Shown here: in pieces, positions 5,901-12,902 of the stretch
Layout of the letters: each line of letters opens with the position of its first letter
How positions within the stretch are numbered: the stretch's first letter is position 1
From: Anaerolineae bacterium
Lineage (GTDB): Bacteria; Chloroflexota; Anaerolineae; 4572-78; J111
DNA length: 14,115 bases
Reading direction: 5' to 3'
Assembly: GCA_020433835.1 (NCBI GenBank)
Contig: JAGRBY010000126.1
Location: 1-14,115, forward strand
Position numbers and translations under genes: made by a program
The notes under the pieces: model-generated
The model's input: the letters and a program-made list of their open reading frames with translations, nothing else
The model's database searches: none
Told to the model about the DNA's origin: nothing

Positions 5901-6682
5901 CAGGGCGGCTCCAGCGCCATCCTTTCCGTGATGCTGACCGACCGGGCCAGGTAACGCGCCGATTGGTGATTGTTCAGCCTGACTTACCAAACGGGTTGCC
6001 TGATTTTGGTAATGATGTTTTTGTGTACGAACCCTATATCCTGTTGGAAACCTATCGCTTGCTACAAAACAAATACCCAACCGAAATCAAATTACCCGGT
6101 CAAACGGTAGCCTTGATTGAGGGCGTTTATGGGCAGAAACCTGATGCCGATGATACCGAGGCCAGACAAGCCTATCGAGAAATGATGAAAAACAACCACA
6201 CCGCGCATATTAAGGCGCAGGAACAGTTGGTTGGCGATGTAACGGATACACAACTGCTGTACCAAACCAATTTAGAATTGGATGAAGACAACCCCAATGT
6301 GCATCAATCTTTCCGAGCCAAAACGCGTGATATTGCGCCGGGTGTCTCGCTCATCTGTCTGCACGAAACGGAAAAAGGGCTACTCCTCGACCCGGATAAT
6401 CCTGACACACTCTGCAATTTAGAGGCCGTGCCCAATAGTGAGCAAGTGCGCGAATTTTTACGCCGGATGCTAACGGTTCAAAACTGGGTGTTGGTCAATC
6501 ATTTCGCGCCGCAAGCTGTACCCGCCGGTTGGCGAAAAAATGCCGTGTTACGCCACACCCGCCATGTTGTTTTTCAAAACGGCGAGTATAGGTTTACCTA
6601 CAGCCAAAATGATAAAGACGAAAGCTATATTCTGAGCCTTGACCCTGAGTTAGGCTTGCAATTACAAAAGGAGGAAGCATGA
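2924..6682 (+). CDS. cas3: wHTH-WYL-Cas3 fusion (HD nuclease and DExH helicase)
   Basis: ATG 2924 is chosen over an upstream in-frame ATG at 2837 because AGGAGG lies at 2908-2913, and the earlier start would read through the terminator hairpin. The protein has 1252 residues. Domains in order: winged HTH ~9-62; WYL domain ~140-225, with TYL at 187-189 and SYKLSRI; a WCX-like region ~241-330; then Cas3 proper from ~337. HD motif H402-D403 (LHDLGKAS), HHG at 478-480, Walker A TGSGKT (K638), DEVH at 770-773, SAT at 801-803, motif VI QRAGR at 991-995. All catalytic motifs are present, so it should unwind and degrade target DNA recruited by Cascade. Plain Cas3 is about 900 residues; the extra ~330 are a whole transcription regulator of the kind usually encoded separately. 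No stop or frameshift separates the parts. The TGA overlaps the cas8e ATG. Confidence 0.93.
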   Translation: MPRIKDKAKALRKERIWLLVREHNGIRQKELSELSGFGNRTVNNYLNELEFEGKVYKEGVFWFEQEFQETKLRQFELSAEEATTLYLAARLFVKQSDKRNEFAESALYRLAEVLKSDIPVDRNIREAAQKLAEREEQPGYHDTFQTLVRAYLNRHKVRLTYKPLWRDSFETTFEIYLIEPSAIGFSTYLIGYSSLVGKLRSYKLSRIESVEVLRNETYAIPEEFPGLSIFDTAWSIITGEETIRVVLRFSDKVAQRVLETNWHPSQGYAWDTEKEGYLRWWVDVADTTDISPWIRGWGANVEVLEPEDLRQKMKRQVQGLSEAYHLRPPIEHLPYQLLYAKTNRSNNEEIHLLLYHLIDVGQVALSLWNDVLTSGFKQDIAQSLGLAEAEMGRFLAFLVGLHDLGKASPAYQDKYAASTLKQKLKEAALPVDKLSYNEKTNSTPHATVTTWALPQLLEEYCYLEPKFAKKIGFALGGHHGAWPSPGTTQGIRDDAFPMWDTVRRDLFWEMRSVFQPPPLSVTPTSEAMNIFLTLLSGLTSVADWVGSNDDYFLLFDKPMSTREYATLSAQRAKKALKDLGWLGWQPDGQTQTFAEMFAYLNSTKTIEPHQVQKEVMAQTAALQPPALMILESLTGSGKTEVSLYQADTWLQSYGGRGLYVAMPTQATSNQMFDRALKFLEHRYPQQQINTLLLHGQAAFDEKLEEIKLNTIGDKEDAGIVAMSWFMQKSKRTLLAPFGVGTVDQTLLSILQTNHFFVRLFGLSHKIVIFDEVHAYDTYMNTLFEHLLTWLRAIGTSVIILSATLPADTRQRLVSAYTGQDLPPPDNPDAPPYPALTLAGANQAPHTVGLTPPADISLGLHWLNSTDPTRNRDPQNIVTFLKQALADGGCAAVICNTVKRAQTIYQALKAANLDMPADNLILFHARYPAAWRKEREDKVIKLFGKPEADGTDHRPKNGQKAIVVATQVIEQSLDLDFDVMITDLAPIDLLIQRAGRLQRHPFRDADRPGQVTRRLVIVQPDLPNGLPDFGNDVFVYEPYILLETYRLLQNKYPTEIKLPGQTVALIEGVYGQKPDADDTEARQAYREMMKNNHTAHIKAQEQLVGDVTDTQLLYQTNLELDEDNPNVHQSFRAKTRDIAPGVSLICLHETEKGLLLDPDNPDTLCNLEAVPNSEQVREFLRRMLTVQNWVLVNHFAPQAVPAGWRKNAVLRHTRHVVFQNGEYRFTYSQNDKDESYILSLDPELGLQLQKEEA

Positions 6683-8289
6683 ATCCATTCTCATTTAATC
6701 TCATCGATGAACCCTGGATACCGTGTCTAACCAAGGCAGGCCAAATGGTTGAGCTAAGTTTACGCGCAACGTTGACCAAGGCTCATGAACTGCAAGACCT
6801 GGGCTGTGACTCACCCTTGCAAATGGCGTCGATTTACCGGTTCTTGTTAGCCATTTTGCATGACAACTTTGGCCCCAGAGATTTAGATACCTGGGAAGCC
6901 CTGTGGCAAGCAGAAACTTTTGATACGGCTATCTTGGAGCGTTATTTTCAGCGATATCACCCGCACTTTGACCTGTTTGGGGAAGGGCAACGATTCTACC
7001 AGCGTGACGATCAGCGAGTTCAGGCCAAATCGGCGGTCAGCTTGAAGTACAGCACCGGCTTCCTGCACAATCCCCTCTTTGACCACGATAACGAGCTAAC
7101 CGGTATTGCCTTTACCCCGGCAGAAACGGCCCGCTTGCTGCTGGCGGTTCAACAATTTGGTTTTGGCGGCTTAAGCGGTATCGAGCAGAAACATACGGAT
7201 GCGCCTTGCGCCAAAGGGGTTATTTTTATTGTGCAGGGCGACCCGCTTAAGGATTCGCTCAAAGAAACCTTGTTACTCAACCTAATCCGGTATCCCTATC
7301 GCAACTACTTTGTTCCGACCGAATTTGATGCGCCGGCCTGGCAGCAGGATAACCCTTTTGACCCGCTTGAATTTGAGCGAACGGATTTACCTTTTGGGTA
7401 TCTGGATTATTTAACCTGGCAGAACCGTCAAGTTTGGTTTTACCCGGAAAAGACCGAAGATGACCGCGTGGTTGTGCGAGCGTGGAAAGTCGGGCCCGGA
7501 TTACGGTTGGGGGAGGTAAAAGATCCGATGAAGCATTACAAACACAGCGAGCAATATGGTTTTTTAGTTGAGCAATTTGACCAGAACCGCCAGTTGTGGC
7601 GCAACAGTTACACCTATTTTGCTTTACAAGATAATACGCGAAAGGATTACCCGCCGCGCACGTTCGATTGGCTCAAAGCATTGGCGGAGGAAGGAAAAAT
7701 CCCGCTCAATCGTACTTTTCGCTGCAAAGCCTTGGGCATCGATAAAGACCGGGGCAAAGCCTTAATTGCCCGCAAAGAGGAATTCCCTTTGCCTATCAAA
7801 TATCTGTATGAGGAAAGGTTGCTTTGGCAATTGCAAGATGCCTTACAAAGAACGGAAAAAACCAGCAGAGCTTTACTTAAATCGCTACGCATAAGTGGTA
7901 TGCATTTACATATAGACAATGCGGACCAATTCGGTTGGAAACGGGCCGGTATTAGACCGAAAGCCGAAAAGCAGATTTCTGATTTTGTCCGTGACCAAAT
8001 TGATCATTGGCTTCAACACGCCGGCGTAGAGCGTTACTTTTGGGCCGATTTGGACGAGCATTTCGAAAAATTTGCCATTGGCCTGGCCGATGATGAACAG
8101 CAACAAGAGGCCATTGATCAATGGCGACAGCGGGTTCGCACCGCAGCGAAAGACGCCTTCCGTAATACGCTCCAAACAACAGGCGATACACCACGAGCTT
8201 ATAAAGCCCTGGTGTACGGACAGCGGCATTTATATAGGCGACTCAATGATATTTTTCCTAAACCACAAGAAAAGGAGGTGGCACTGTGA
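6679..8289 (+). CDS. cas8e: Cascade large subunit Cas8e (Cse1/CasA)
   Basis: This 536-residue protein opens with NLIDEPWIPCLTKAG, the hallmark N-terminus of Cse1. It also contains KYSTGFLHNPLFDHDNE, a PAETARLLLAVQQFGFGG block and DAPCAKGVIFIVQGDPL, all in family order. Cas8e recognises the PAM, helps open target DNA and docks Cas3. Its length is near the E. coli 502-residue protein and it appears complete. The ATG overlaps the cas3 stop by four bases (ATGA), with AAAGGAGG just upstream, so the two are translationally coupled. The C-terminal helical region around residues 370-530 fits the four-helix bundle of the family. Cas3 here carries a large N-terminal addition, so the Cas3-docking geometry may differ from standard systems. 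Confidence 0.93.
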   Translation: MNPFSFNLIDEPWIPCLTKAGQMVELSLRATLTKAHELQDLGCDSPLQMASIYRFLLAILHDNFGPRDLDTWEALWQAETFDTAILERYFQRYHPHFDLFGEGQRFYQRDDQRVQAKSAVSLKYSTGFLHNPLFDHDNELTGIAFTPAETARLLLAVQQFGFGGLSGIEQKHTDAPCAKGVIFIVQGDPLKDSLKETLLLNLIRYPYRNYFVPTEFDAPAWQQDNPFDPLEFERTDLPFGYLDYLTWQNRQVWFYPEKTEDDRVVVRAWKVGPGLRLGEVKDPMKHYKHSEQYGFLVEQFDQNRQLWRNSYTYFALQDNTRKDYPPRTFDWLKALAEEGKIPLNRTFRCKALGIDKDRGKALIARKEEFPLPIKYLYEERLLWQLQDALQRTEKTSRALLKSLRISGMHLHIDNADQFGWKRAGIRPKAEKQISDFVRDQIDHWLQHAGVERYFWADLDEHFEKFAIGLADDEQQQEAIDQWRQRVRTAAKDAFRNTLQTTGDTPRAYKALVYGQRHLYRRLNDIFPKPQEKEVAL

Positions 8290-8846
8290 AACAAGCCTAT
8301 GACAGCACTATCAAATTTTTATACAGCTTACAGCAAGAGGAAGGTGAGTATGACCCCAAAAAACGGGCGATACTGGCCGATTTACGACGCGGGGTGATGG
8401 ATTTACCCCAGCTCTCGCCGCATCTGCACCCTTACCTGGTTCCTATTTTGCCGGAGCGACTGGGCTGGTGGCAAAAGCAAACCTGCTATCTTATCACGGC
8501 TTTATTTGGTCTGCACCCCCAACTTTATCGAGGCGATAAACCTTACACTAATATGGGCGGTCACTTCGCAGCCCTGCGTGCAGACGAGACCGACGATACG
8601 GCTTTAGAGCGTCGTTTTTCACTGCTTCTAACCGCCCATCCCGAAGATTTACACTATCACTTACGACAAGCTGTAGGTTATTTAAAGTCGAAGAATGAAA
8701 CCGTTCATATCAATTGGCAACAACTCATTTGGGATGTTCACAAATGGAACAATGAAGAAAAACGGCCCAAAGTGCAAGAAGATTGGGCCACCCAATTTTG
8801 GCGTAAAAAACAACCGGCAGAAACCGAAGCCAACCCACAATCATAA
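8286..8846 (+). CDS. cse2: Cascade small subunit Cse2 (CasB)
   Basis: This 186-residue, mostly helical protein has Cse2 signatures: RAILADLRRG near residues 28-37, LPERLGWWQKQTCYLITALF, NMGGHFAALRAD, ALERRFSLLLTAHPEDLHYH and a C-terminal WDVHKWNNEEKR. Two copies normally lie along the belly of Cascade and steady the R-loop. The start is GTG at 8286, overlapping the cas8e TGA by four bases (GTGA), with AAAGGAGGT at 8271-8279. The non-ATG start is supported by this spacing. Length matches the family (about 160-200). A 69-base gap with a hairpin follows, the only real gap among the Cascade genes. Confidence 0.92.
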   Translation: MKQAYDSTIKFLYSLQQEEGEYDPKKRAILADLRRGVMDLPQLSPHLHPYLVPILPERLGWWQKQTCYLITALFGLHPQLYRGDKPYTNMGGHFAALRADETDDTALERRFSLLLTAHPEDLHYHLRQAVGYLKSKNETVHINWQQLIWDVHKWNNEEKRPKVQEDWATQFWRKKQPAETEANPQS

Positions 8847-8874
8847 ACTTCAAAGGGGTCAAATCCTTTGAGGT
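8847..8874 (+). other. Intercistronic hairpin between cse2 and cas7e
   Basis: ACTTCAAAGG (8847-8856) can pair with CCTTTGAGGT (8865-8874) over 10 bp with one G-U wobble. There is no T-run, so it is not a terminator. It shares CAAAG, TCAAAT and CTTTG elements with the cas3-leader hairpin. It could protect or process the mRNA so that Cas7, needed in six copies, is made in excess (inference). Confidence 0.5.
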
Positions 8875-8915
8875 TTCAATAAAACTCAACACCCCATTAT
8901 TTTAAGGAGAAAGTC

Positions 8916-10124
8916 ATGTTTATCGAATTGCATATCATCCAAAATTTTGCCCCGGCCAATCTAAACCGTGACGACACGGGGAGTCCTAAAGAGTGCCAAT
9001 TTGGGGGCGTGCGTCGCGCCCGGATTTCGTCACAATCCTTCAAACGGGCCATTCGTTTTGAGCCGGCGTTTGCAGCAAAGACGGAAGTTTCAAATGGGCA
9101 TCGCACCAAACGAATGGCATTGCCCATTGAGGAACGTTTGGTAAAACAGGAGAAAAGTGAAGAGGAAAGTAAAGTTGTGGCCTTAGCCTTTGCCAAAGCC
9201 TATGCCGGCAAGATGGACAAAGGCGAGAAAACTAATGTGCTGGTTTATCTCAGCGACGAAGAATTAGATTGGATTGCAACCAGTTTACTGGCACAGTGGG
9301 ATACGGCTATTGGCGAAGCAACAGGAAAAAGCAAACAAAAAATCATCGGAGATTTGGTTAAAGAATTAGTCAAGGAAACCAAAGAACGCACCAATGCGCC
9401 TGACGTTGCACTGTTTGGGCGGATGTTAGCTAATGACCCCAAAACAAATATAGACGCAGCTTGTCAGGTAGCTCATGCCTTATCAACCCATCCGGCAGCA
9501 ATGGAGTGGGATTATTACACCGCCATTGATGATCTGCAACCAGAGGATACCACCGGCGCGGATATGATCGGTTACACCGGTTACAATAGTTCCTGTTTTT
9601 ATCGTTACGCCCGCCTCGACTGGACTCAACTCAAGAAAAATTTGGGCTGGCGTGATGAGAGCAGCACTAAAAAAGCCGGGGAAAAAGAACTCATCCGCCA
9701 GCGCAATCAAGCGGCCATTGGCTTGGCTCGCCGCACCGTTGAGGGGTTCTTGCGGGCCGCATTAGAGGCCATCCCTACCGGCAAACAAAATGCTTTTGCC
9801 GCTCAAAACCCCACCAATATGGCCCTGGCCGTTGTTCGTGAGGATGGCCGAAGCTGGAATCTGTCCAACGCTTTTGAAGTCCCGGTACAAGCCAGAAACA
9901 AAATGGGGGATTATGTAGGTTATATTACCCCCTCAATTCAGGAATTGGAGAATGAGTGGGCTGATAAATTAAGTTTTTACGATGATGCTCAAGCTAAGAT
10001 AAAAGCTATTGCCGTTTATACCGACCGCCGTCATCAAGAAGCCCTTGATATACTGAAACCCCACTTAAAAGCGACCCTATCGGCTTGGGTTGGTGAGGTG
10101 ACAACCGCCTTACCTCAGGAGTAG
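8916..10124 (+). CDS. cas7e: Cascade backbone Cas7e (Cse4/CasC)
   Basis: This 402-residue RAMP protein starts FIELHIIQNFAPANLNRDDT and continues GVRRARISSQSFKRAIR, both strongly typical of Cas7e. It also has VALFGRMLA and an AACQVAHALSTH region, then DTTGADMIGYTGYNSSCFYR, and near the end NAFEVPV and YTDRRHQE. Six copies form the crRNA-binding backbone of Cascade. It is somewhat longer than the 363-residue E. coli protein, but the extra length is not an obvious added domain. The ATG has AAGGAGA five bases upstream (8904-8910). The stop is three bases before cas5e. Confidence 0.93.
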   Translation: MFIELHIIQNFAPANLNRDDTGSPKECQFGGVRRARISSQSFKRAIRFEPAFAAKTEVSNGHRTKRMALPIEERLVKQEKSEEESKVVALAFAKAYAGKMDKGEKTNVLVYLSDEELDWIATSLLAQWDTAIGEATGKSKQKIIGDLVKELVKETKERTNAPDVALFGRMLANDPKTNIDAACQVAHALSTHPAAMEWDYYTAIDDLQPEDTTGADMIGYTGYNSSCFYRYARLDWTQLKKNLGWRDESSTKKAGEKELIRQRNQAAIGLARRTVEGFLRAALEAIPTGKQNAFAAQNPTNMALAVVREDGRSWNLSNAFEVPVQARNKMGDYVGYITPSIQELENEWADKLSFYDDAQAKIKAIAVYTDRRHQEALDILKPHLKATLSAWVGEVTTALPQE

Positions 10125-10127
10125 ATA

Positions 10128-10880
10128 ATGGCAACGTTACTTTTACAATGTGTTGGCCCGTTACAATCGTGGGGCACACAAAGTCAATTTTCGGTGCGGG
10201 ACACCGGGCGAGCCCCATCCAAAAGTGGTATTATTGGTCTGCTTTGCGCCGCTAAGGGTGTGCCACGCCATGATACTTCGACTATAGCTCAATTGGCAGC
10301 CTTGAAAATGGCAGTGCGGGTAGACCGAGAGGGCAAAATTCTGCGTGATTATCATACCGCCGGAATGGGCGGCTACGTCAACGCCAGCGGCAAAACCGTA
10401 CGAGGCAGCCTCATTACCTCTGATCGTTACTACCTCACCGATGCCGCCTTTCTGGTCGCATTAGAAGGAGACAAAGCTCTATTGGCAGACCTCCACACCG
10501 CACTGAAAGCCCCATACTGGATGCTCTGCCTGGGACGAAAAGCTTGTCCACCGTCGCTGCCGGTCTATCTACCGGATGGATTGCGAGATGAGGGCTGGTG
10601 GGAACTATTTCAGGAATATCCTTGGCTGGGGAGGATTCGCCGTCAATATGACCATTTAGACGATAAGGTGCGCATTGTCTTTGATGACGACAACGGCCCC
10701 CAGGTGCGGCAAGACCATCCTATCAGCTTTGAAAAAGGCAAACGCAAGTTCGCCCCCCGGCGGGTCAACGTCGATTTTATGCCCAAGCCGCCCTTTAAGC
10801 CTGAGTTTGCAGCGGTGGAAACCCCAACCTCACAGGTTTTAGAAACCGGTGAGGTTTCAGACGAACAGGAGGAAAGCTAA
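10128..10880 (+). CDS. cas5e: Cascade subunit Cas5e (CasD)
   Basis: This 250-residue RAMP protein has the Cas5 N-terminus LLLQCVGPLQSWGTQSQFSV and RAPSKSGIIGLLCAAKG, the conserved turn of the family. A middle LGRKACPPSLPV and a C-terminal FAPRRVNVDF also match. In Cascade, Cas5e caps the 5' handle of the crRNA and contacts Cas8e. The start is three bases after the cas7e stop, with AGGAG at the very end of cas7e. The final ~25 residues are acidic and low in complexity and probably flexible. The TAA overlaps the cas6e ATG by one base (TAATG), indicating coupled translation. Confidence 0.92.
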   Translation: MATLLLQCVGPLQSWGTQSQFSVRDTGRAPSKSGIIGLLCAAKGVPRHDTSTIAQLAALKMAVRVDREGKILRDYHTAGMGGYVNASGKTVRGSLITSDRYYLTDAAFLVALEGDKALLADLHTALKAPYWMLCLGRKACPPSLPVYLPDGLRDEGWWELFQEYPWLGRIRRQYDHLDDKVRIVFDDDNGPQVRQDHPISFEKGKRKFAPRRVNVDFMPKPPFKPEFAAVETPTSQVLETGEVSDEQEES

Positions 10881-11539
10881 TGTATCTCTCGCGACTCTTA
10901 CTCAACCCCCGCTCGCGGCAAGTACACCGTGAGTCAGGTGATCCGTACCAGCAGCACCGCACGGTGATGAGCGCTTTCCCGGAGACATTGCCGGAGGATG
11001 AGCGCGTCCTCTACCGGCTGGATGTTCAGCCCCGAACCGGCCAGATGGTGCTGTTGGTGCAATCGCACACCGAACCCACCTGGGACGGGCTGGCCGAGAA
11101 GGGGTATCTGCTGCCGGAAGACCCGTTTAGCGAACTGCGCAACCCTGCCGTCAAGGTTATCGATTTAGCTGTGCAAGCGGGGCAAATCTTGAGCTTTCGC
11201 CTGCGGGCCAATCCTACCAAACGCCTTATGAAGGACATCCCGGAACGCAACCTCAAAAAAGGGCAGCGCATCGCCCTCTTTGAGGAACCGGAGCAACTGG
11301 AATGGCTTCAGAAGAAAGCCAAAAACCACGGCTTTGCTATCGGTAATGTCCATATCATCGATGAAGGCTTTAAGCGTGGGAAAACAAACGATGAACAGCG
11401 CCTGGCCTTCTTTGCCGTTCGCTTTGAGGGCCACTTGCAAGTCACCGATCCGAACGCACTGGTACAGGCAGTAGAGTGCGGCATCGGCCCGGCTAAAGCC
11501 TTTGGTTGTGGGCTGCTGTCGCTGGCGCGGGCGGGTTGA
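10880..11539 (+). CDS. cas6e: crRNA endonuclease Cas6e (CasE/Cse3)
   Basis: This 219-residue protein begins MYLSRLLLNPRSRQVHRESG and continues DPYQQHRTVMSAFP. Y23 and H26 fall at the positions of the catalytic tyrosine and histidine of the Thermus enzyme (family knowledge). The C-terminus GIGPAKAFGCGLLSLARAG is the glycine-rich loop of Cas6e. It cuts the precursor crRNA at the repeat hairpin and stays bound to the 3' end. Length is standard and the gene is intact. It shares one base with the cas5e stop, and AGGAGGAAAGC precedes the ATG. No clear terminator follows; instead a MITE-like element begins 11 bases after the stop. Confidence 0.93.
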   Translation: MYLSRLLLNPRSRQVHRESGDPYQQHRTVMSAFPETLPEDERVLYRLDVQPRTGQMVLLVQSHTEPTWDGLAEKGYLLPEDPFSELRNPAVKVIDLAVQAGQILSFRLRANPTKRLMKDIPERNLKKGQRIALFEEPEQLEWLQKKAKNHGFAIGNVHIIDEGFKRGKTNDEQRLAFFAVRFEGHLQVTDPNALVQAVECGIGPAKAFGCGLLSLARAG

Positions 11540-11549
11540 CCTGAAACCC

Positions 11550-11879
11550 AAGGTGACAGTCACTTATTGATAAATCTCCCTTTGAGGCTATTCTACAACT
11601 CTTCCCTCAACCTGCTTTGCCTATTCCTGTTTAGCTGGGCTGTATGTAGTTACGATAAATCAGCCTGTACATTGTTCAAACAAGTTAATTACAGCGTAAA
11701 ATAAGTTTTTTGAGCGTCATTCCCGCATGCTTCCCCGCCTGCGCGAGGACAAGCTTAGCGGGAATCCAAACCTGGGTGCCCGATAACACCATTCGGGCAC
11801 GACGGAGTGACCTACCGAAAAGCTTCCATTACTTAATTTACGGTGTATTGATTTAGCGTGCTTAAGTGACTGTCACCTT
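11550..11879. mobile_element. 330 bp MITE-like element with 17-bp terminal inverted repeats
   Basis: AAGGTGACAGTCACTTA (11550-11566) and its exact complement TAAGTGACTGTCACCTT (11863-11879) bound a segment with no ORF. Each end is itself near-palindromic (AGTGACAGTCACT). Inside are an 8-bp inverted repeat ATTCCCGC (11719-11726) / GCGGGAAT (11758-11765), the pattern of dispersed repeats such as neisserial dRS3, and GTGCCCGA (11776-11783) / TCGGGCAC (11793-11800). No clear target duplication is visible. It lies between cas6e and the vapBC pair and separates cas1 from the Cascade genes. Confidence 0.65.
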
Positions 11880-11889
11880 TAGAACCGGC

Positions 11890-12285
11890 TTACAGCGTAC
11901 TTTGTTCAACCAGATACAGTTGGAGTTCGGGCATGGGAAAATGTTTGGCGTTGGTGGTGACCAGCGTTAGGGTATGTTCCAAAGCAGTGGCGGCTATGAG
12001 AACATCGGGAAAGGAAAGTGTAATTCCCTGGCGGGCGTATTGGTATAGCAATCGTCCGGCCCGGTCGGCGATAGGATTAGCAATCGGTAAACTGATCAAG
12101 TTCTTTAATAAACCAAGCGTTTCTGCTTCTTCGTGGGGACGCATTCCGGCAAATATTTCAGTTCGAACAGCGGCGCTGATGTAAAAATCGCCATCATTGG
12201 CTAATTCAGTGAGCAGCGCTACTACATTTTGATTGCCCCATAGTTGGTAAATCAAAATATTGGTATCCAGCAAGTAATCACGCAT
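11890..12285 (-). CDS. vapC: VapC-type PIN ribonuclease toxin
   Basis: The start MRDYLLDTNILIYQLWG is preferred over an upstream in-frame ATG because PIN toxins begin this way and it overlaps the antitoxin end by 8 bases. The product has 131 residues. Predicted active-site residues are D7 (LLDTN), E43 (RTEIFAG), D94 (SFPDVLIAA) and N112 (VTTNAKHF), so it looks active. VapC toxins cleave tRNA or rRNA when the antitoxin is lost. It runs opposite to the cas genes, between cas6e and cas1, as toxin-antitoxin pairs often do in defence loci. A link to CRISPR maintenance is possible but not shown. Confidence 0.88.
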   Translation of the reverse strand: MRDYLLDTNILIYQLWGNQNVVALLTELANDGDFYISAAVRTEIFAGMRPHEEAETLGLLKNLISLPIANPIADRAGRLLYQYARQGITLSFPDVLIAATALEHTLTLVTTNAKHFPMPELQLYLVEQSTL

Positions 12286-12583
12286 CGGCGTCGCCTTCGA
12301 TAATTTCATCCCAACTGCGGGGCATCCAGGTTTCACGAATTCGCCGCACGTATTTTTCAACGCCGTCTGGTTCAGCCAATTCAGGGTGGTCTTCAGCCTT
12401 CCACGCTCCGGCTGACTCTTTAAGAGCATGTTTTAACCGCTCTCGTCGTAGTTCCCGTTCCAGCAGGTTGATGAAAAATTGATCGCGTTGTTCGGCAGGA
12501 ATATTCGCTTCTAACTCATTAAACAAAGTTTTAGGAATGGTGATTTTTAGCTGAATCTCTGTCTGTTCTGTGGTAATGGTCAT
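12278..12583 (-). CDS. vapB: VapB-like antitoxin
   Basis: This 101-residue protein has an N-terminal strand (EIQLKITIPKTLFNELEANI) followed by helices, PAEQRDQFFINLLERELRRE, which suits a ribbon-helix-helix DNA-binding fold, and a longer C-terminal tail with charged residues and WMPRSWDEI that would wrap around the toxin. It ends in ATGCGTGA, overlapping the toxin start. The start is supported by AGAAAGG about ten bases upstream on the minus strand. A promoter with an internal palindrome lies just upstream, fitting autoregulation. The family assignment rests on the fold pattern and the neighbour, not on a specific motif. Confidence 0.75.
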   Translation of the reverse strand: MTITTEQTEIQLKITIPKTLFNELEANIPAEQRDQFFINLLERELRRERLKHALKESAGAWKAEDHPELAEPDGVEKYVRRIRETWMPRSWDEIIEGDADA

Positions 12584-12638
12584 CGGTTTGACCTTTCTCT
12601 ATCAACTGGGGCTGTTTTTAACTCTTTAAGCTGTTATT

Positions 12639-12668
12639 AGTATACCCTAATTAGGCCATAAACGTAAA
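12639..12668 (-). promoter_or_regulatory. vapBC promoter with an operator palindrome in the spacer
   Basis: On the minus strand TTTACG (12663-12668) and TATACT (12639-12644) are separated by 18 bp, and that spacer holds the perfect 10-bp palindrome CCTAATTAGG (12646-12655). This is where a ribbon-helix-helix antitoxin would repress. Confidence 0.5.
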
Positions 12669-12804
12669 GGGATTTGGCACGATAGTCTGTACTTTAACAA
12701 CCGAATAAGCAGACCATCAACAACGTTTCTGTTCAATAACCATAGTAACGGTATCAGGAATTAGCCTGGCCCTGATGCCTCATTCCAAAGTCAAAGCGCG
12801 GAGT

Positions 12805-12860
12805 GAGCATCCTCAGATGCGAACGGCAGGAGCAGAGCCACTCCGCATCTGAGGATGCTC
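12805..12860. repeat. 17-bp inverted repeat in the cas1 leader
   Basis: GAGCATCCTCAGATGCG (12805-12821) is exactly complementary to CGCATCTGAGGATGCTC (12844-12860), with a 22-nt spacer. It could be a small dispersed hairpin element or a leader structure of cas1. It is not like a type I-E CRISPR repeat. The rest of 12669-12804 holds nothing I can identify. Confidence 0.7.
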
Positions 12861-12902
12861 CGCTCCTCCTCGATCAATAGCGATTTACAAAGGAGCAACA
12901 TT

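Noticed and set aside
11165..11563. 132-codon minus-strand frame over cas6e
   Set aside because: It is antisense to the conserved Cas6e C-terminus and has no family pattern or ribosome binding site.
12286..12429. 48-residue N-terminal extension of VapC
   Set aside because: It runs antisense-free but entirely inside the antitoxin gene in another frame. PIN toxins start at MRDYLLDTN, which overlaps the antitoxin stop as expected.
12805..12860. Remnant CRISPR repeat or leader before cas1
   Set aside because: The arms are 17 bp with a 22-nt loop and do not resemble the I-E consensus. It is better seen as a hairpin element.
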